DNA from: Allohoeflea poritis
GTDB lineage: Bacteria > Pseudomonadota > Alphaproteobacteria > Rhizobiales > Rhizobiaceae
Direction of reading: 5' to 3'
Assembly: GCF_027889715.1 (NCBI RefSeq)
Contig: NZ_JAPJZH010000004.1
Coordinates: 1-64,000 of the forward strand
DNA length: 64,000 bases
Notes under the pieces: generated by a model
Seen by the model: only the letters and a program-made list of their open reading frames with translations
Told to the model about the DNA's origin: nothing
The model's database searches: none
Made by a program: the position numbers and the translations under genes
Part shown: in pieces, positions 9,095-17,776 of the stretch
Numbering within the stretch: position 1 is the stretch's first letter
How the letters are laid out: every line of letters begins with the position of its first letter

Positions 9095-9670
9095 CTAACC
9101 GGTTTCGGGCCGGTAACGATAGACCAGTATGGTGTTTTGATGGGCGGCCTCCGCCTGCCGGTCGCGGACGCCGCCGAGGCGCTCGGCAAGCGCGCAGGAG
9201 CGACGGTTGTGTCTGTCGATCGTGCTGACCAGGGTCTTCAGTTCCAGTGTCTTGAACGCATAATCGCGCACGGCGGCGGCCGCCTCTGTGGCCAGCCCCT
9301 GCCCGTGTGCGCTTTCGAGGAACATGTAGCCCAGCTCGGGTTCGTGATCGCCCGGCTCCATGCCGATCAGAACGAACCCCAGGACATCGCGCGTCCGCGC
9401 GTCTTCAACCGTCCAGACGCCATGGCCCTGCAATATCCAGGTGGCGGTCATCTGAGCGAAATCCAGCCAGGCATGATCGCGGCCCGGCTCTTCGAGCAGA
9501 AACCGTCCGCTGGCCGATTCCGCGATCCGTGCATAAGCCTGAAAATCGCCGATGGCCGGCGCCCTCAACCGAAGCCGGTCCGTTTCGATGATGGGAATGA
9601 TTGCGGCCAACCGCCCGGCGATTTGTTTCGCGGCTTTGCTCTCGGTCGCTTGTTCATGGGGAAGAACCAT
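9095..9670 (-). CDS. GNAT-family N-acetyltransferase (RimJ/RimL type)
   Basis: 191 aa. The core begins at IIETDRLRLRAPAIGDFQAYARI and contains the GNAT acetyl-CoA region ELGYMFLESAHGQGLATEAAAAVRDYAF. A C-terminal segment TLVSTIDRHNRRSCALAERLGG is typical of RimJ/RimL-like proteins that modify N-termini or small amines. The substrate is unknown. The N-terminal roughly 25 residues precede the domain and may be over-called. It lies 26 nt downstream of the EI24-family gene on the same strand. Confidence 0.85.
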   Translation of the reverse strand: MVLPHEQATESKAAKQIAGRLAAIIPIIETDRLRLRAPAIGDFQAYARIAESASGRFLLEEPGRDHAWLDFAQMTATWILQGHGVWTVEDARTRDVLGFVLIGMEPGDHEPELGYMFLESAHGQGLATEAAAAVRDYAFKTLELKTLVSTIDRHNRRSCALAERLGGVRDRQAEAAHQNTILVYRYRPETG

Positions 9671-9696
9671 GGCGGAACCCTATCTCCCGGCAATCG

Positions 9697-10413
9697 TCAG
9701 CGCAGCGCGAATTCCGGATCCTTGGCGGACAGCATCTTGTGCAGATGTACCATCAGCCCCGCCGCGAAGAGCGGCGTCAAAAGGTTGACCAGCGGGATCG
9801 AAAGGAAGGCGGCGATGACAAGGCCGGCGGCGAAAATCGTGCCGGAATGTTTCGAGCGCATCTGCCGCACCTCCTCCTCGCTGCGGAAACGCATGGCGGC
9901 GAACTCGAAGAATTCGCGTCCGAAGAGATAACCGTTGACCAGCAGAAAGGCGATGATGTTGATGCCGGGAACGAAGAGCAGCAACACGGCGACGATGTTG
10001 CCGGCGATGACGACGCCGAGGAACTTGGCCGTGTAGACGATGGCGCGTCCCGTCGGCACGGCTTCGCCAGGCGGATCGGCAGAATAGTCCCTTTCCTCGA
10101 TGATCTCGGCGACACCGTCGAGGAAGAAACCGGCGACGACGGCGGTCACGGGCGCAATCAGCAGCGCAAGGCCGACGGCAAGGCCGAGGCTTGCAATGAC
10201 GCCGAAGACGACACCCAGCCAGCCAGCCCAGTCGGGGATGCCGGGAACAAGCTGGTCGAGCCACGGCAGCGCATAGGCAACGAACAGGCCGCGCAACGCC
10301 GTCCACAGGCCGATCAGCAGCAAAATGGTGATGCCGAGGATCTTCCAGAATGCGGATCGGGTCTCCGGCGCAAAAAGATTGCGCCCGGCCAGACGCGCGG
10401 CTTCAACGATCAT
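9697..10413 (-). CDS. EI24/CysZ-like membrane protein
   Basis: 238 aa with at least four long hydrophobic helices (about residues 25-50, 62-95, 130-160 and 190-215). The overall pattern is that of the EI24 family, which includes the sulfate permease CysZ. Typical segments are FFLDGVAEIIEERDY after the second helix pair and NIIAFLLVNGYLFGREFFEFAAMRF. No cysteine-biosynthesis genes are adjacent, so the sulfate role is only a family-level inference. Confidence 0.8.
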   Translation of the reverse strand: MIVEAARLAGRNLFAPETRSAFWKILGITILLLIGLWTALRGLFVAYALPWLDQLVPGIPDWAGWLGVVFGVIASLGLAVGLALLIAPVTAVVAGFFLDGVAEIIEERDYSADPPGEAVPTGRAIVYTAKFLGVVIAGNIVAVLLLFVPGINIIAFLLVNGYLFGREFFEFAAMRFRSEEEVRQMRSKHSGTIFAAGLVIAAFLSIPLVNLLTPLFAAGLMVHLHKMLSAKDPEFALR

Positions 10414-10577
10414 GGGCGATTATCCGGTAGAACATGGGTTTCAGATAGGAACTGGCGCGGCAGGTTCAATGCGTGCAAGATATCCCCCAAAGCATTTGCG
10501 TCTGATCGCAATTGCATCGGAGCGTCTTTATGTCGAATGCGGATAACCGCTCAACGGCCCAGCGAAAAGGACCCGGA

Positions 10578-11318
10578 ATGCGAACGCTGTCCTTTGGCGC
10601 CTTTGCTTGCGCGACGTTGCTGGGCTCGTGCCCTGCACTGTCCGAGATGTCCGAGCAGCAGTATGACTTCGTGCAGGCCAATATGATCGGCGTGTTCTAT
10701 CACGAGATGGGTCATGCGATCATAGACACGGAAGAGGTTCCGATCTTCGGCCAGGAGGAGGATGCCGCCGACGTTTTGTCGGCGCTGCTGATCCATGAAA
10801 CCTTCCTCGAGGAGGACGCCCAGTCCATCGCCTTCGACGCGGCATATGGCTACATCAATGATCCGAGCGGCATGGAGGCTGTCGCCTATTGGGACAATCA
10901 CGGTCCGGACGAGCAGCGGTTCTACAACCATGTCTGCATCTTCTTCGGTGCGGCGCCCGACAAGCGCCGTGCGCTTGCAGAAGACCTTGGCCTTCCAGAA
11001 GAGCGGGCGGACTGGTGCCCGGCCGAATACGAACAGGCTTCCGAGGCCTGGGGAACGGTTCTGGACGAAATGGCCAAACGCCCGCAGAAGGACACACTGG
11101 TCTTCATTCCGGGAACGGGGTGGCATGCCGATGTTCTCAATGAGATTGTCGCCACGGAAGTCGAGGATTTCAACGCCAACTTCACTCTGAGCCATCCGGT
11201 TCAGGTGCGGGTCGAACCCTGCGGGCAGGCCAATGCCTTCTACCAGGCGGACGGCAGAATCCTGACAATGTGCACCGAATTCATCGACCACATGCTGGAA
11301 CTCGAGAAGAGATACTAG
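10578..11318 (+). CDS. DUF4344 putative exported metallopeptidase
   Basis: 246 aa. An N-terminal signal ends near LLGSC, which could be a lipoprotein box, or the signal could be cut slightly later. The zinc motif HEMGH is near residue 46, followed by the EEDAAD segment that may supply the third ligand. The rest is rich in paired acidic residues and contains cysteines (VCIFFG, DWCPAEYEQ, VEPCGQAN, TMCTEF). The start was chosen for the AAGGA 7 nt upstream. It heads a same-strand run with the YHYH, chorismate mutase and VOC genes, spaced 18, 27 and -4 nt. Confidence 0.8.
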   Translation: MRTLSFGAFACATLLGSCPALSEMSEQQYDFVQANMIGVFYHEMGHAIIDTEEVPIFGQEEDAADVLSALLIHETFLEEDAQSIAFDAAYGYINDPSGMEAVAYWDNHGPDEQRFYNHVCIFFGAAPDKRRALAEDLGLPEERADWCPAEYEQASEAWGTVLDEMAKRPQKDTLVFIPGTGWHADVLNEIVATEVEDFNANFTLSHPVQVRVEPCGQANAFYQADGRILTMCTEFIDHMLELEKRY

Positions 11319-11336
11319 GACTTGGAAAGAAAAACG

Positions 11337-12341
11337 ATGCGCCTGCTACAGAGCCGTACGCCCGGGACCGTTGCCACCGCGGCCGCGATCTGCCTGATTT
11401 CGACAATGGCGATCCAAGCCCAGGACGCCGATGACATTCTCCAGAGCGTCGAACGCGATCCTAACACCGTCGACATTACCGATGCGATCCTGACCGGGAC
11501 CGCGCCGAACTGCGCGGACTATGCGCAATCGTCGATTGCGGAGGCCAATGATCTTCAGCAGGATCGGACATTCACAGGGGCGGTGATCGTGACCGTTGAA
11601 GGCGATTCCTGCGCGATCGCCTCCAACGGCATTCCCAATCACAATTTCGGCGGCGGCTCGGAGCGGCCCTTTGCAACACCGATTGCGGCCATCGGAAAAC
11701 GCTTCACGGTGCCCCGCATGCCGCAAGCCGCGAGCGCGCCATCCCCGCTTTCGCACGGGCGCTACGATGCCATCCTTTTGAATGGCGTGGTCGTGCATAT
11801 CCTGTCGGCCGGCTGCTACAATCCCGGCAGCCCCCGGGCCGACAGGAACGGCAATGTGCTGTCCGGTTGCAGAGTCGACGATCCCTGGCTGATCGACCCG
11901 ATGTCGCCGCTGGCGCCCTTTGCCGAAGACGATCATCACGGTCACACCCAGCCTGACGGGCGGTATCATTACCATGGCAATCCGATGGCTCTTTTCGACG
12001 ATGATCCGGGCCCCGAAGGTTCGCCGCTCATCGGCTTCGCCGCCGACGGTTTTCCGGTCTACGGGTCCTACTTCAAGGACACCGACGGGACGGTGCGCAA
12101 GGCGGTTTCCGGCTATACGCTGCGCAGCGGCAACCGTCCCGGCGGAGACGACAATCCGGGCGGACCCCATGACGGGCTCTATCGGTCCGACTGGGCGTTT
12201 ACCGGTGGTGGCGATCTGGATGAATGCAACGGCATGACGGTGAACGGCGCCTATGGCTACTATGTCACCGATACCTATCCTTGGGTGCTGGCCTGCCTGA
12301 GCGGCGTGCCGGACCGATCCTTCAACGCCGACAGGCGATAG
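11337..12341 (+). CDS. Exported YHYH-domain protein
   Basis: 334 aa with a signal peptide (about residues 1-29, ending AIQAQ). The YHYH signature is in GRYHYHGNP, surrounded by HHGHTQPDG and GFAADGFPVYG. Several cysteine pairs (AGCYNPG, LSGCRVDD, DECNGMT, WVLACL) fit an oxidised periplasmic fold. YHYH proteins are widespread in marine and soil bacteria. Their function is unknown, though the His-rich motif suggests metal binding. ATG at 11337 was chosen; a TTG 15 nt earlier is in frame but lies in the GGAAAG ribosome site. Confidence 0.85.
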   Translation: MRLLQSRTPGTVATAAAICLISTMAIQAQDADDILQSVERDPNTVDITDAILTGTAPNCADYAQSSIAEANDLQQDRTFTGAVIVTVEGDSCAIASNGIPNHNFGGGSERPFATPIAAIGKRFTVPRMPQAASAPSPLSHGRYDAILLNGVVVHILSAGCYNPGSPRADRNGNVLSGCRVDDPWLIDPMSPLAPFAEDDHHGHTQPDGRYHYHGNPMALFDDDPGPEGSPLIGFAADGFPVYGSYFKDTDGTVRKAVSGYTLRSGNRPGGDDNPGGPHDGLYRSDWAFTGGGDLDECNGMTVNGAYGYYVTDTYPWVLACLSGVPDRSFNADRR

Positions 12342-12368
12342 CAGACAACTCGTTGGAGGGACAATCCG

Positions 12369-12887
12369 ATGCCGCGCGCGGCTGCGATCATGACTTTCAC
12401 ATTGTTGCTTTACCCGGCCCTCGCCGTTGCCGCCGATGCGCCCGCGTTGATTGCCGAGCGGCTGTCGCTGATGAAGGATGTCGCGATCTACAAGTCGGTG
12501 CGGGATATCCCTGTCGAGGATCTGCAGCGCGAAGCGGTGGTGATCGATGCCGCGGTAAAGGCAGCAGCACTTCATGGGCTGGAACCCGAAACGACACGCG
12601 TCTTCTTCAAGGCTCAGATCGATGCCGCAAAGGCCATCCAGGCCTGCTGGATCGAACGCTGGTCTGCCGGCGAGGTGCGCCCCGCCGACGGTGCCGATCT
12701 TGTCGAAGAGATCCGGCCGGAACTTCTGCGGCTCGGCGATGCGATCGTCGCGGCCATCGCCTTGGATGCACGAGGCGGTGACACGGCCGATCTCGAGGCG
12801 TTTGAGCAATCCGTCTCGGTGGAATGCCTGAGCCAGTCTTCCAGATCGGCCATTGCGCGGGCATTGGCGGGAATCCAATTGCGATGA
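12369..12887 (+). CDS. Secreted (periplasmic) chorismate mutase, AroQ gamma type
   Basis: 172 aa. A cleavable signal (ends LAVAADAP) precedes an all-helical AroQ domain. Residues of the chorismate site are recognisable in LIAERLSLMKDVAIYK (Arg and Lys), EREA/VVIDAAVKAAALHGLE, and FFKAQIDAAKAIQACWI. The domain is followed by the C-terminal region of gamma-type *AroQ. Cytosolic AroQ converts chorismate to prephenate for Phe/Tyr synthesis. Exported forms in other bacteria have an unclear role. The signal, the length (about 170) and the motif order support the gamma class. Its stop overlaps the VOC gene start (ATGA). Confidence 0.85.
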   Translation: MPRAAAIMTFTLLLYPALAVAADAPALIAERLSLMKDVAIYKSVRDIPVEDLQREAVVIDAAVKAAALHGLEPETTRVFFKAQIDAAKAIQACWIERWSAGEVRPADGADLVEEIRPELLRLGDAIVAAIALDARGGDTADLEAFEQSVSVECLSQSSRSAIARALAGIQLR

Positions 12888-13258
12888 TCAGGAAAATTGG
12901 CTTTGTGGGAATAAGGACCGGTCATCTGGACGAGATGGCAGCAATATTCCGTGACTGTCTCGGAGCATCCCTGCAAGGCTCGACCGAAACGTCCGTATCG
13001 TTTGCCGCTTCTGACGGGACGGCCGTCGAAATCTACAGGGAGAGCGACGAATTTCACCGCTTTTTCGATACCGGCCCCGTTGTCGGTTTCGAAGTCGAGG
13101 ATTTCAATGCCTGCCGAGAAGCACTCCTCGAGAAGGGGGTGGAGTTCCTGACGGAAGTTCAGCAGAACGACCGGAACGCATGGCAGCATTTTCGGCTTCC
13201 GGACGGCACGGTCGCTGAAATCATCGGCCCGCGAAAGAGCAGCATCCGGGCGGACTGA
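12884..13258 (+). CDS. VOC/glyoxalase-fold protein
   Basis: 124 aa cytosolic-type VOC protein: IRKIGFVGIRTGHLDEMAAIFRDCLG opening strand-helix, a GFEVEDFNACREALLEKGVEF middle, and LPDGTVAEIIGP at the end. The metal-ligand positions are incomplete, and the substrate cannot be inferred. The ATGA overlap with the chorismate mutase gene gives translational coupling. Confidence 0.75.
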   Translation: MIRKIGFVGIRTGHLDEMAAIFRDCLGASLQGSTETSVSFAASDGTAVEIYRESDEFHRFFDTGPVVGFEVEDFNACREALLEKGVEFLTEVQQNDRNAWQHFRLPDGTVAEIIGPRKSSIRAD

Positions 13259-13284
13259 ATTTCGTTCTACGAAGAGAGGTGTGC

Positions 13285-14049
13285 TCACGCCTCGCCGGCA
13301 ACACGCTCGTAAACCTGCACCGGATGCGGGCTGAGCAGTTTCAGCTTTAACCGGCTCAGTCCCGGCAATCGCCGAAATGCGAGGCGGCGATCTGCCGGAA
13401 GCAGCTTGGAAACCTTGGAATTATAGTAGATCACAATGATACGATCGCCATTCCCGGCCGCACTGTCGAGGAACTTCGTGACGACGCGCTCAACCAGCCG
13501 GATATCGAACGGGTTGTAGAAATAGAGGACGCAGTTGCCTTCGGGAACGTCGTAGTCCAATGCATCGCACAGTATCGATCGCACGTCCCGGCATTGCAGA
13601 TGCTCATCGGGATATCCGGCTATATTGCTCGATGCCTGATCGTGCAGAACGCTGCAGAACTCCACGCCATGCACCTGCTTGAATGGCTTGCCGGCCGCCG
13701 TCAGCAATACGCGGCCGCGGCCCGAGCCGATATCGACAAAGGAATACTGGCCGAAATCCACCTTCAGTGCGTCGAGCAGCCATTCCACGACCAGTCTTGG
13801 CGACGGGCCGTATTCATAGGTCAGGTCCGCGTGGGCGCTGTTGACCGGGGAAAGCTCCTCGGGAAAGACGGTTCCCCGCGTTGCGAACCTTTCGAATTCC
13901 TCGAATTTGCGGTCCCAAAGATGGCAATGCGTATGGTACAGCGACATGGCCCGGATGTGGCGCATCAGCGCCCACAACCGCTTGATATGCCGGCCTTGCA
14001 AACTCTCCGGATGCCGGTAGTTCAGCAACCTCTTACTGGCAAAGAACAA
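13285..14049 (-). CDS. Class I SAM-dependent methyltransferase-like protein
   Basis: 254 aa. The SAM-binding motif I is FVDIGSGRGRVLLTAA, followed by the acidic strand VHGVEFCSVLHD and a motif-IV-like VLYFYNPFD. The N-terminal 90 residues (TRGTVFPEELSPVNSAHADLTYEYGPSPRLVVEWLL) are a conserved cap. The catalytic target is not recognisable. Single gene, convergent with the VOC gene at a 26-nt gap. Confidence 0.8.
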   Translation of the reverse strand: MFFASKRLLNYRHPESLQGRHIKRLWALMRHIRAMSLYHTHCHLWDRKFEEFERFATRGTVFPEELSPVNSAHADLTYEYGPSPRLVVEWLLDALKVDFGQYSFVDIGSGRGRVLLTAAGKPFKQVHGVEFCSVLHDQASSNIAGYPDEHLQCRDVRSILCDALDYDVPEGNCVLYFYNPFDIRLVERVVTKFLDSAAGNGDRIIVIYYNSKVSKLLPADRRLAFRRLPGLSRLKLKLLSPHPVQVYERVAGEA

Positions 14050-14237
14050 ATCGGCACCTCAGCCGGCTAAATAACAAATTCGAAGTTAACCCGATACAAT
14101 AATCGAATCGTTAAAATGACCTTAAAATCTGCGGTTTGAGTGGTATAAAACCACGACTTTTAGGTGCATTTCTCATACAGCCGGAAAACCGGCGTCACAG
14201 TGGCCCGCCGATGACTGGAAGGAAGGAGCCAATCGCC

Positions 14238-14624
14238 ATGCACAAGGGATCGTGTCTGTGCGGCAAGGTAACGTTCGAGGTCGATTGCGACCTGCCGCCG
14301 CCGAGTGCCTGTCATTGCAGGCAATGCCGCAAGCATTCGGGGCATTTCGAAGCTTCCACCGACGTGCCGCGCGACGCGGTCACCGTGCACGGCGAGGCGT
14401 ATGTTACCTGGTATGCCACGAACAAGGCGCGGCGCGGCTTCTGTTCTGTGTGCGGCTCGTCGCTCTTCTGGGACCCGCTCGACCGCGAAAAGCACAAATG
14501 GACGGCGATTGCCATGGGCGCGTTCGATACGCCGACCGGCACGGCGCTGGAGCGGCACATCTTCGTTTCCGACAAGGGCGACTATTACGAGATCGCCGAC
14601 GGACTGCCGCGGAACGAACAGTAG
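14238..14624 (+). CDS. GFA-family (CENP-V/GFA) zinc protein
   Basis: 128 aa. The GFA fold binds zinc; family members include glutathione-dependent formaldehyde-activating enzyme, but most are uncharacterised. Zinc cysteines are visible: CLCGKV (residues 5-7), CHCRQCRKHSG and CSVCGSS. The start at 14238 was chosen because GGAAGGAG lies upstream and the CLCG motif then sits at the usual position. No formaldehyde-pathway neighbour supports a specific role. Confidence 0.85.
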   Translation: MHKGSCLCGKVTFEVDCDLPPPSACHCRQCRKHSGHFEASTDVPRDAVTVHGEAYVTWYATNKARRGFCSVCGSSLFWDPLDREKHKWTAIAMGAFDTPTGTALERHIFVSDKGDYYEIADGLPRNEQ

Positions 14625-14730
14625 GCCAAAACGCCGGTTTCAGCCGCTTTTCCACTTCCCGGCGCTTCTCATCGGCGCCGAAACCGTCTAGGACGGACGG
14701 TGGACGAACCGCACCGGAGCCAAACGCCCC

Positions 14731-15744
14731 ATGGAAGAACTCGATGTTCTTTGCGTCGGCAATGCCATTGTCGACATCATCGCACGATGCGAGGACGACT
14801 TTCTCATCGAAAACCGGATCACCAAGGCGGCGATGAACCTGATCGACGCCGAGCGCGCCGAGCTGCTCTATTCCCGCATGGGGCCGGCGGTGGAGGCCTC
14901 CGGCGGCAGTGCCGGAAACACGGCGGCCGGAATCGCCAGTTTCGGCGGCAGATCGGCGTTCTTCGGCAAGGTGGCGCGCGATCCGCTGGGCGATATCTAC
15001 GAACACGACATCACCGCTCAGGGCGTCGTCTTCCGCACCGCCCGGCTCGAAGGGCCGCCGCCGACGGCGCGGTCGATGATCTTCGTCACGCCCGATGGCG
15101 AGCGGTCGATGAACACCTATCTCGGCGCCTGCGTCGAACTCGGACCCGAAGATGTCGACGCGGAGATCGTTGCGGCCTCCAAGGTCACCTATTTCGAGGG
15201 CTATCTGTGGGACCCGCCGCGCGCCAAGGAGGCGATCCGCCAATGCGCCCGGATCGCCCACGAAAACGGCCGCGAGGTCTCGATGACGCTATCGGACCCG
15301 TTCTGCGTCGACCGCTACCGCGACGAGTTTCTCGAACTGATGCGCTCCGGCACGGTCGATATCGTCTTCGCCAATGAGCATGAGGCCATGTCGCTTTACC
15401 AGACGGCCTCACTGGAAGCGGCGCTGGATGCGCTGGATGCCGACTGCAAACTGGCCGCTGTCACGCGCAGCGAACACGGCTCCATCGTCACGCGCAAGGG
15501 CGAGCGGATCGCGGTCAACGCCATCGACATCGCCGAACTCGTCGACACGACAGGGGCCGGAGACCTTTATGCATCGGGCTTCCTGCATGGCTACACGACC
15601 GGTCGGTCGCTGGAAGACTGCGCCCATCTGGGCAGCCTGGCCGCCGGTCTCGTCATCCAGCAGATCGGCCCGCGCCCGCACCGCTCGCTCAGGCAGGCCG
15701 GCATCGACAGCGGGCTTGTCGCCGAACCGGTGGCATCGCAGTAG
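14731..15744 (+). CDS. Adenosine kinase / PfkB-family sugar kinase
   Basis: 337 aa. The N-terminal PfkB signature GGSAGNTAAGIASFGG and the C-terminal signature DTTGAGDLYASGFLHG, with the catalytic Asp, are both present. LCVGNAIVDIIA opens the fold and NEHEA sits where the NxxE motif is expected. Adenosine kinase phosphorylates adenosine to AMP; rhizobial orthologues of this length are usually annotated so. The ribokinase family shares these motifs, so the exact substrate is inference. Confidence 0.85.
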   Translation: MEELDVLCVGNAIVDIIARCEDDFLIENRITKAAMNLIDAERAELLYSRMGPAVEASGGSAGNTAAGIASFGGRSAFFGKVARDPLGDIYEHDITAQGVVFRTARLEGPPPTARSMIFVTPDGERSMNTYLGACVELGPEDVDAEIVAASKVTYFEGYLWDPPRAKEAIRQCARIAHENGREVSMTLSDPFCVDRYRDEFLELMRSGTVDIVFANEHEAMSLYQTASLEAALDALDADCKLAAVTRSEHGSIVTRKGERIAVNAIDIAELVDTTGAGDLYASGFLHGYTTGRSLEDCAHLGSLAAGLVIQQIGPRPHRSLRQAGIDSGLVAEPVASQ

Positions 15745-15768
15745 TCGCACTTCGCGGCCTGCGAAAAA

Positions 15769-16287
15769 TCAGATCCGGTAGACCTCCACGGCCCGTCCGC
15801 AGGTCGGATCGACCGTTTGACGGTCAAACACCATACCGAGTTTGTGCATGATCCGGCGCGATGCGTCGTTGCCCGTCTGGCAGATGCTGACAATCGGACC
15901 GAGGCCGCGCGCGTTCCGCCCGAATTCCAGGGCAGCGGTCGCAGCTTCCGTTGCATAGCCGTTTCCCCAGTACATCCGGTCGAACCGCCAACCGATCTCG
16001 ACGGCAGGCATTACTTCGGGAAGGAAATCCGGGGTCGAGAGCCCCGCGAAGCCAATGAATGCGCCCGACGCACGAAGCTCCACCGCAAACAGACCGTATC
16101 CTTCACGCCGCCATTCGGCTTCGAATTTGCGCACCGCTCTTTCGGACTGATCCGCCGTCCGCGTTTCGCCATTGCCGATATATTTCATCACCTGGGGATC
16201 CGCGCACAGCCGCGCGAACCCGGCAATGTCGGTCTCGCGCCAGCGGCGCAGCCGTAGGCGGTCTGTCTGAAGCTCGGCCCGTTCCAT
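15769..16287 (-). CDS. GNAT-family N-acetyltransferase
   Basis: 172 aa RimJ/RimL-like acetyltransferase. LQTDRLRLRRWRETDIAGFARL opens the domain. The acetyl-CoA site lies in EIGWRFDRMYWGNGYATEAATAALEF, and ICQTGNDASRRIMHKLGM is the family C-terminal block. The start at 16287 (MERAELQTD) was preferred to an upstream ATG because the domain begins immediately. The substrate is unknown. Confidence 0.85.
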   Translation of the reverse strand: MERAELQTDRLRLRRWRETDIAGFARLCADPQVMKYIGNGETRTADQSERAVRKFEAEWRREGYGLFAVELRASGAFIGFAGLSTPDFLPEVMPAVEIGWRFDRMYWGNGYATEAATAALEFGRNARGLGPIVSICQTGNDASRRIMHKLGMVFDRQTVDPTCGRAVEVYRI

Positions 16288-16340
16288 GCGCCTCTCAGAC
16301 CAGATATCCCGCCCCGTATCAATCGGGAAATCAATAAATG

Positions 16341-16976
16341 CTAGCGCAGATCGTCCGGCGGGCGGCCGGGCGTGTTCCGGTAGGAGGGCAGTGTCCATCC
16401 GTAGCGGATGGCGCCGCCGCGCAGGATAAAGGCGGCCAGAAAGGCCGGAACCGAGGCGAGCGGACCGCCGAGGCCGAGGCGCACCGCCAGGACGAAGACC
16501 AGCGCGCCGAGCAGCGCCGCCGTCACGTAGATTTCCCTGCGCATCAGCACGGTCGGTTCGCCGGAGACGAGATCGCGCAGAACGCCGCCGAATGTCGCCG
16601 TAAGCACGCCGGTGACGACAGCGACAACGGGCGAACCTGTCGCCGACAGCCCGATGACCGCGCCCATGACGGAAAAGACGGCAAGACCCGCAGCATCGAG
16701 CCAGAGGAGCCAGCGGTAGCGCGATTCAAGCCTGTGGGCGGTAAAGAAGATCAATATGGCGACGGCGACGCAGATCAGCAGATAGAGGTGCTCGCGCACC
16801 CAGAAGACCGGCGTCAGGCCGAGGATCAGGTCGCGCAACGTGCCGCCGCCGACGCCGGTGGCGCAGGCGAAGAACAGAAATCCGATAATGTCGAGCTGCT
16901 TGCGCGATGCGGCGAGCGCCCCGGTCGCGGCAAAGACCGCGACGCCGGTATAATCAAGAAAGGTCAGTAATGTCAC
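16341..16976 (-). CDS. TRIC-type (UPF0126) cation channel protein
   Basis: 211 aa with about seven hydrophobic helices arranged as two homologous halves. Each half carries the family hallmark: GVGGGTLRDLILG in the first and TFGGVLRDLVSGE in the second. Bacterial TRIC homologues form trimeric monovalent-cation channels. UPF0126 members have also been called YicG/YadS. Start MTLLTFLDYTGV. It lies 53 nt upstream of the GNAT gene on the same strand. Confidence 0.88.
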   Translation of the reverse strand: MTLLTFLDYTGVAVFAATGALAASRKQLDIIGFLFFACATGVGGGTLRDLILGLTPVFWVREHLYLLICVAVAILIFFTAHRLESRYRWLLWLDAAGLAVFSVMGAVIGLSATGSPVVAVVTGVLTATFGGVLRDLVSGEPTVLMRREIYVTAALLGALVFVLAVRLGLGGPLASVPAFLAAFILRGGAIRYGWTLPSYRNTPGRPPDDLR

Positions 16977-17012
16977 ACGGCCAGCATATCGCCGCGGCGC
17001 CGCACGGCAAGT

Positions 17013-17669
17013 CTATTCGGCGTCTTCGGACGCCTGTTCGGCCGGTGTTTCCGCCGGCTGCTTGGGGCCGCCCTTGGCAACACCGACCATGGCCGGCCGC
17101 AATACGCGGTCGCCGATCACGTAACCGTCCTGGACGACTTCGACCACCGTGTTGTTCGGAACATCGGGATTGGGAACCTCGAACATCGCCTGATGGAAAT
17201 TCGGATCGAATTTCTGGCCCTGCGGCGTCAGGCGCTTGACGCCGTGGCGTTCAAGCGCAGACAGCATCGAGCGTTCGGTCATCTCGACACCCTCGATCAG
17301 CGCCTTGAGGCCGGCATCGCCCGCTTCGCGCGCTTCTGCCGGAATGGCATCCAGGGCGCGGCGCAGGTCGTCGGAGACGGCCAGCATGTCGCGGGCGAAA
17401 TTGGACACCGAATAGGCGCGCGCATCCTTGACGTCCCGCGCCGTGCGGCGGCGCAGATTGTCCATCTCGGCGGCCAGCCGCAGATATTTGTCCTTCAGAT
17501 CGTCCCGTTCCGCCGTGACCAGATCGAGCGGCGAAGGCTCGGCCGCAGCGTCCCCTGCGCCCTCGGCCGCTTGTGCCTCGGCATTTTCCGCCGCATCCGC
17601 CGCGGGCTGTTCTGCGGGCTGCGCCTGGGGCTGCTCGCCCCAACCCGTTTTTCTTGTCTCATCGGACAT
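17013..17669 (-). CDS. grpE: Nucleotide exchange factor GrpE
   Basis: 218 aa. GrpE releases ADP from DnaK. The first 55 residues are low-complexity Ala/Glu/Gln (disordered). They are followed by the long coiled coil ([20 protein letters not shown]) and the beta-domain signature [22 protein letters not shown]... [26 protein letters not shown]. It lies 107 nt downstream of hrcA on the same strand, the conserved hrcA-grpE order. dnaK-dnaJ are not in this window. Confidence 0.97.
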   Translation of the reverse strand: MSDETRKTGWGEQPQAQPAEQPAADAAENAEAQAAEGAGDAAAEPSPLDLVTAERDDLKDKYLRLAAEMDNLRRRTARDVKDARAYSVSNFARDMLAVSDDLRRALDAIPAEAREAGDAGLKALIEGVEMTERSMLSALERHGVKRLTPQGQKFDPNFHQAMFEVPNPDVPNNTVVEVVQDGYVIGDRVLRPAMVGVAKGGPKQPAETPAEQASEDAE

Positions 17670-17776
17670 GATGCGACATTTCCTTCACGCTGTTTTGATT
17701 TGTTGCACCGCATATCGAGGTTTCGACCGAAAAAATCAAGGGATTGCTCGGCCTCAAGCGGCCGCATACCCACAAT

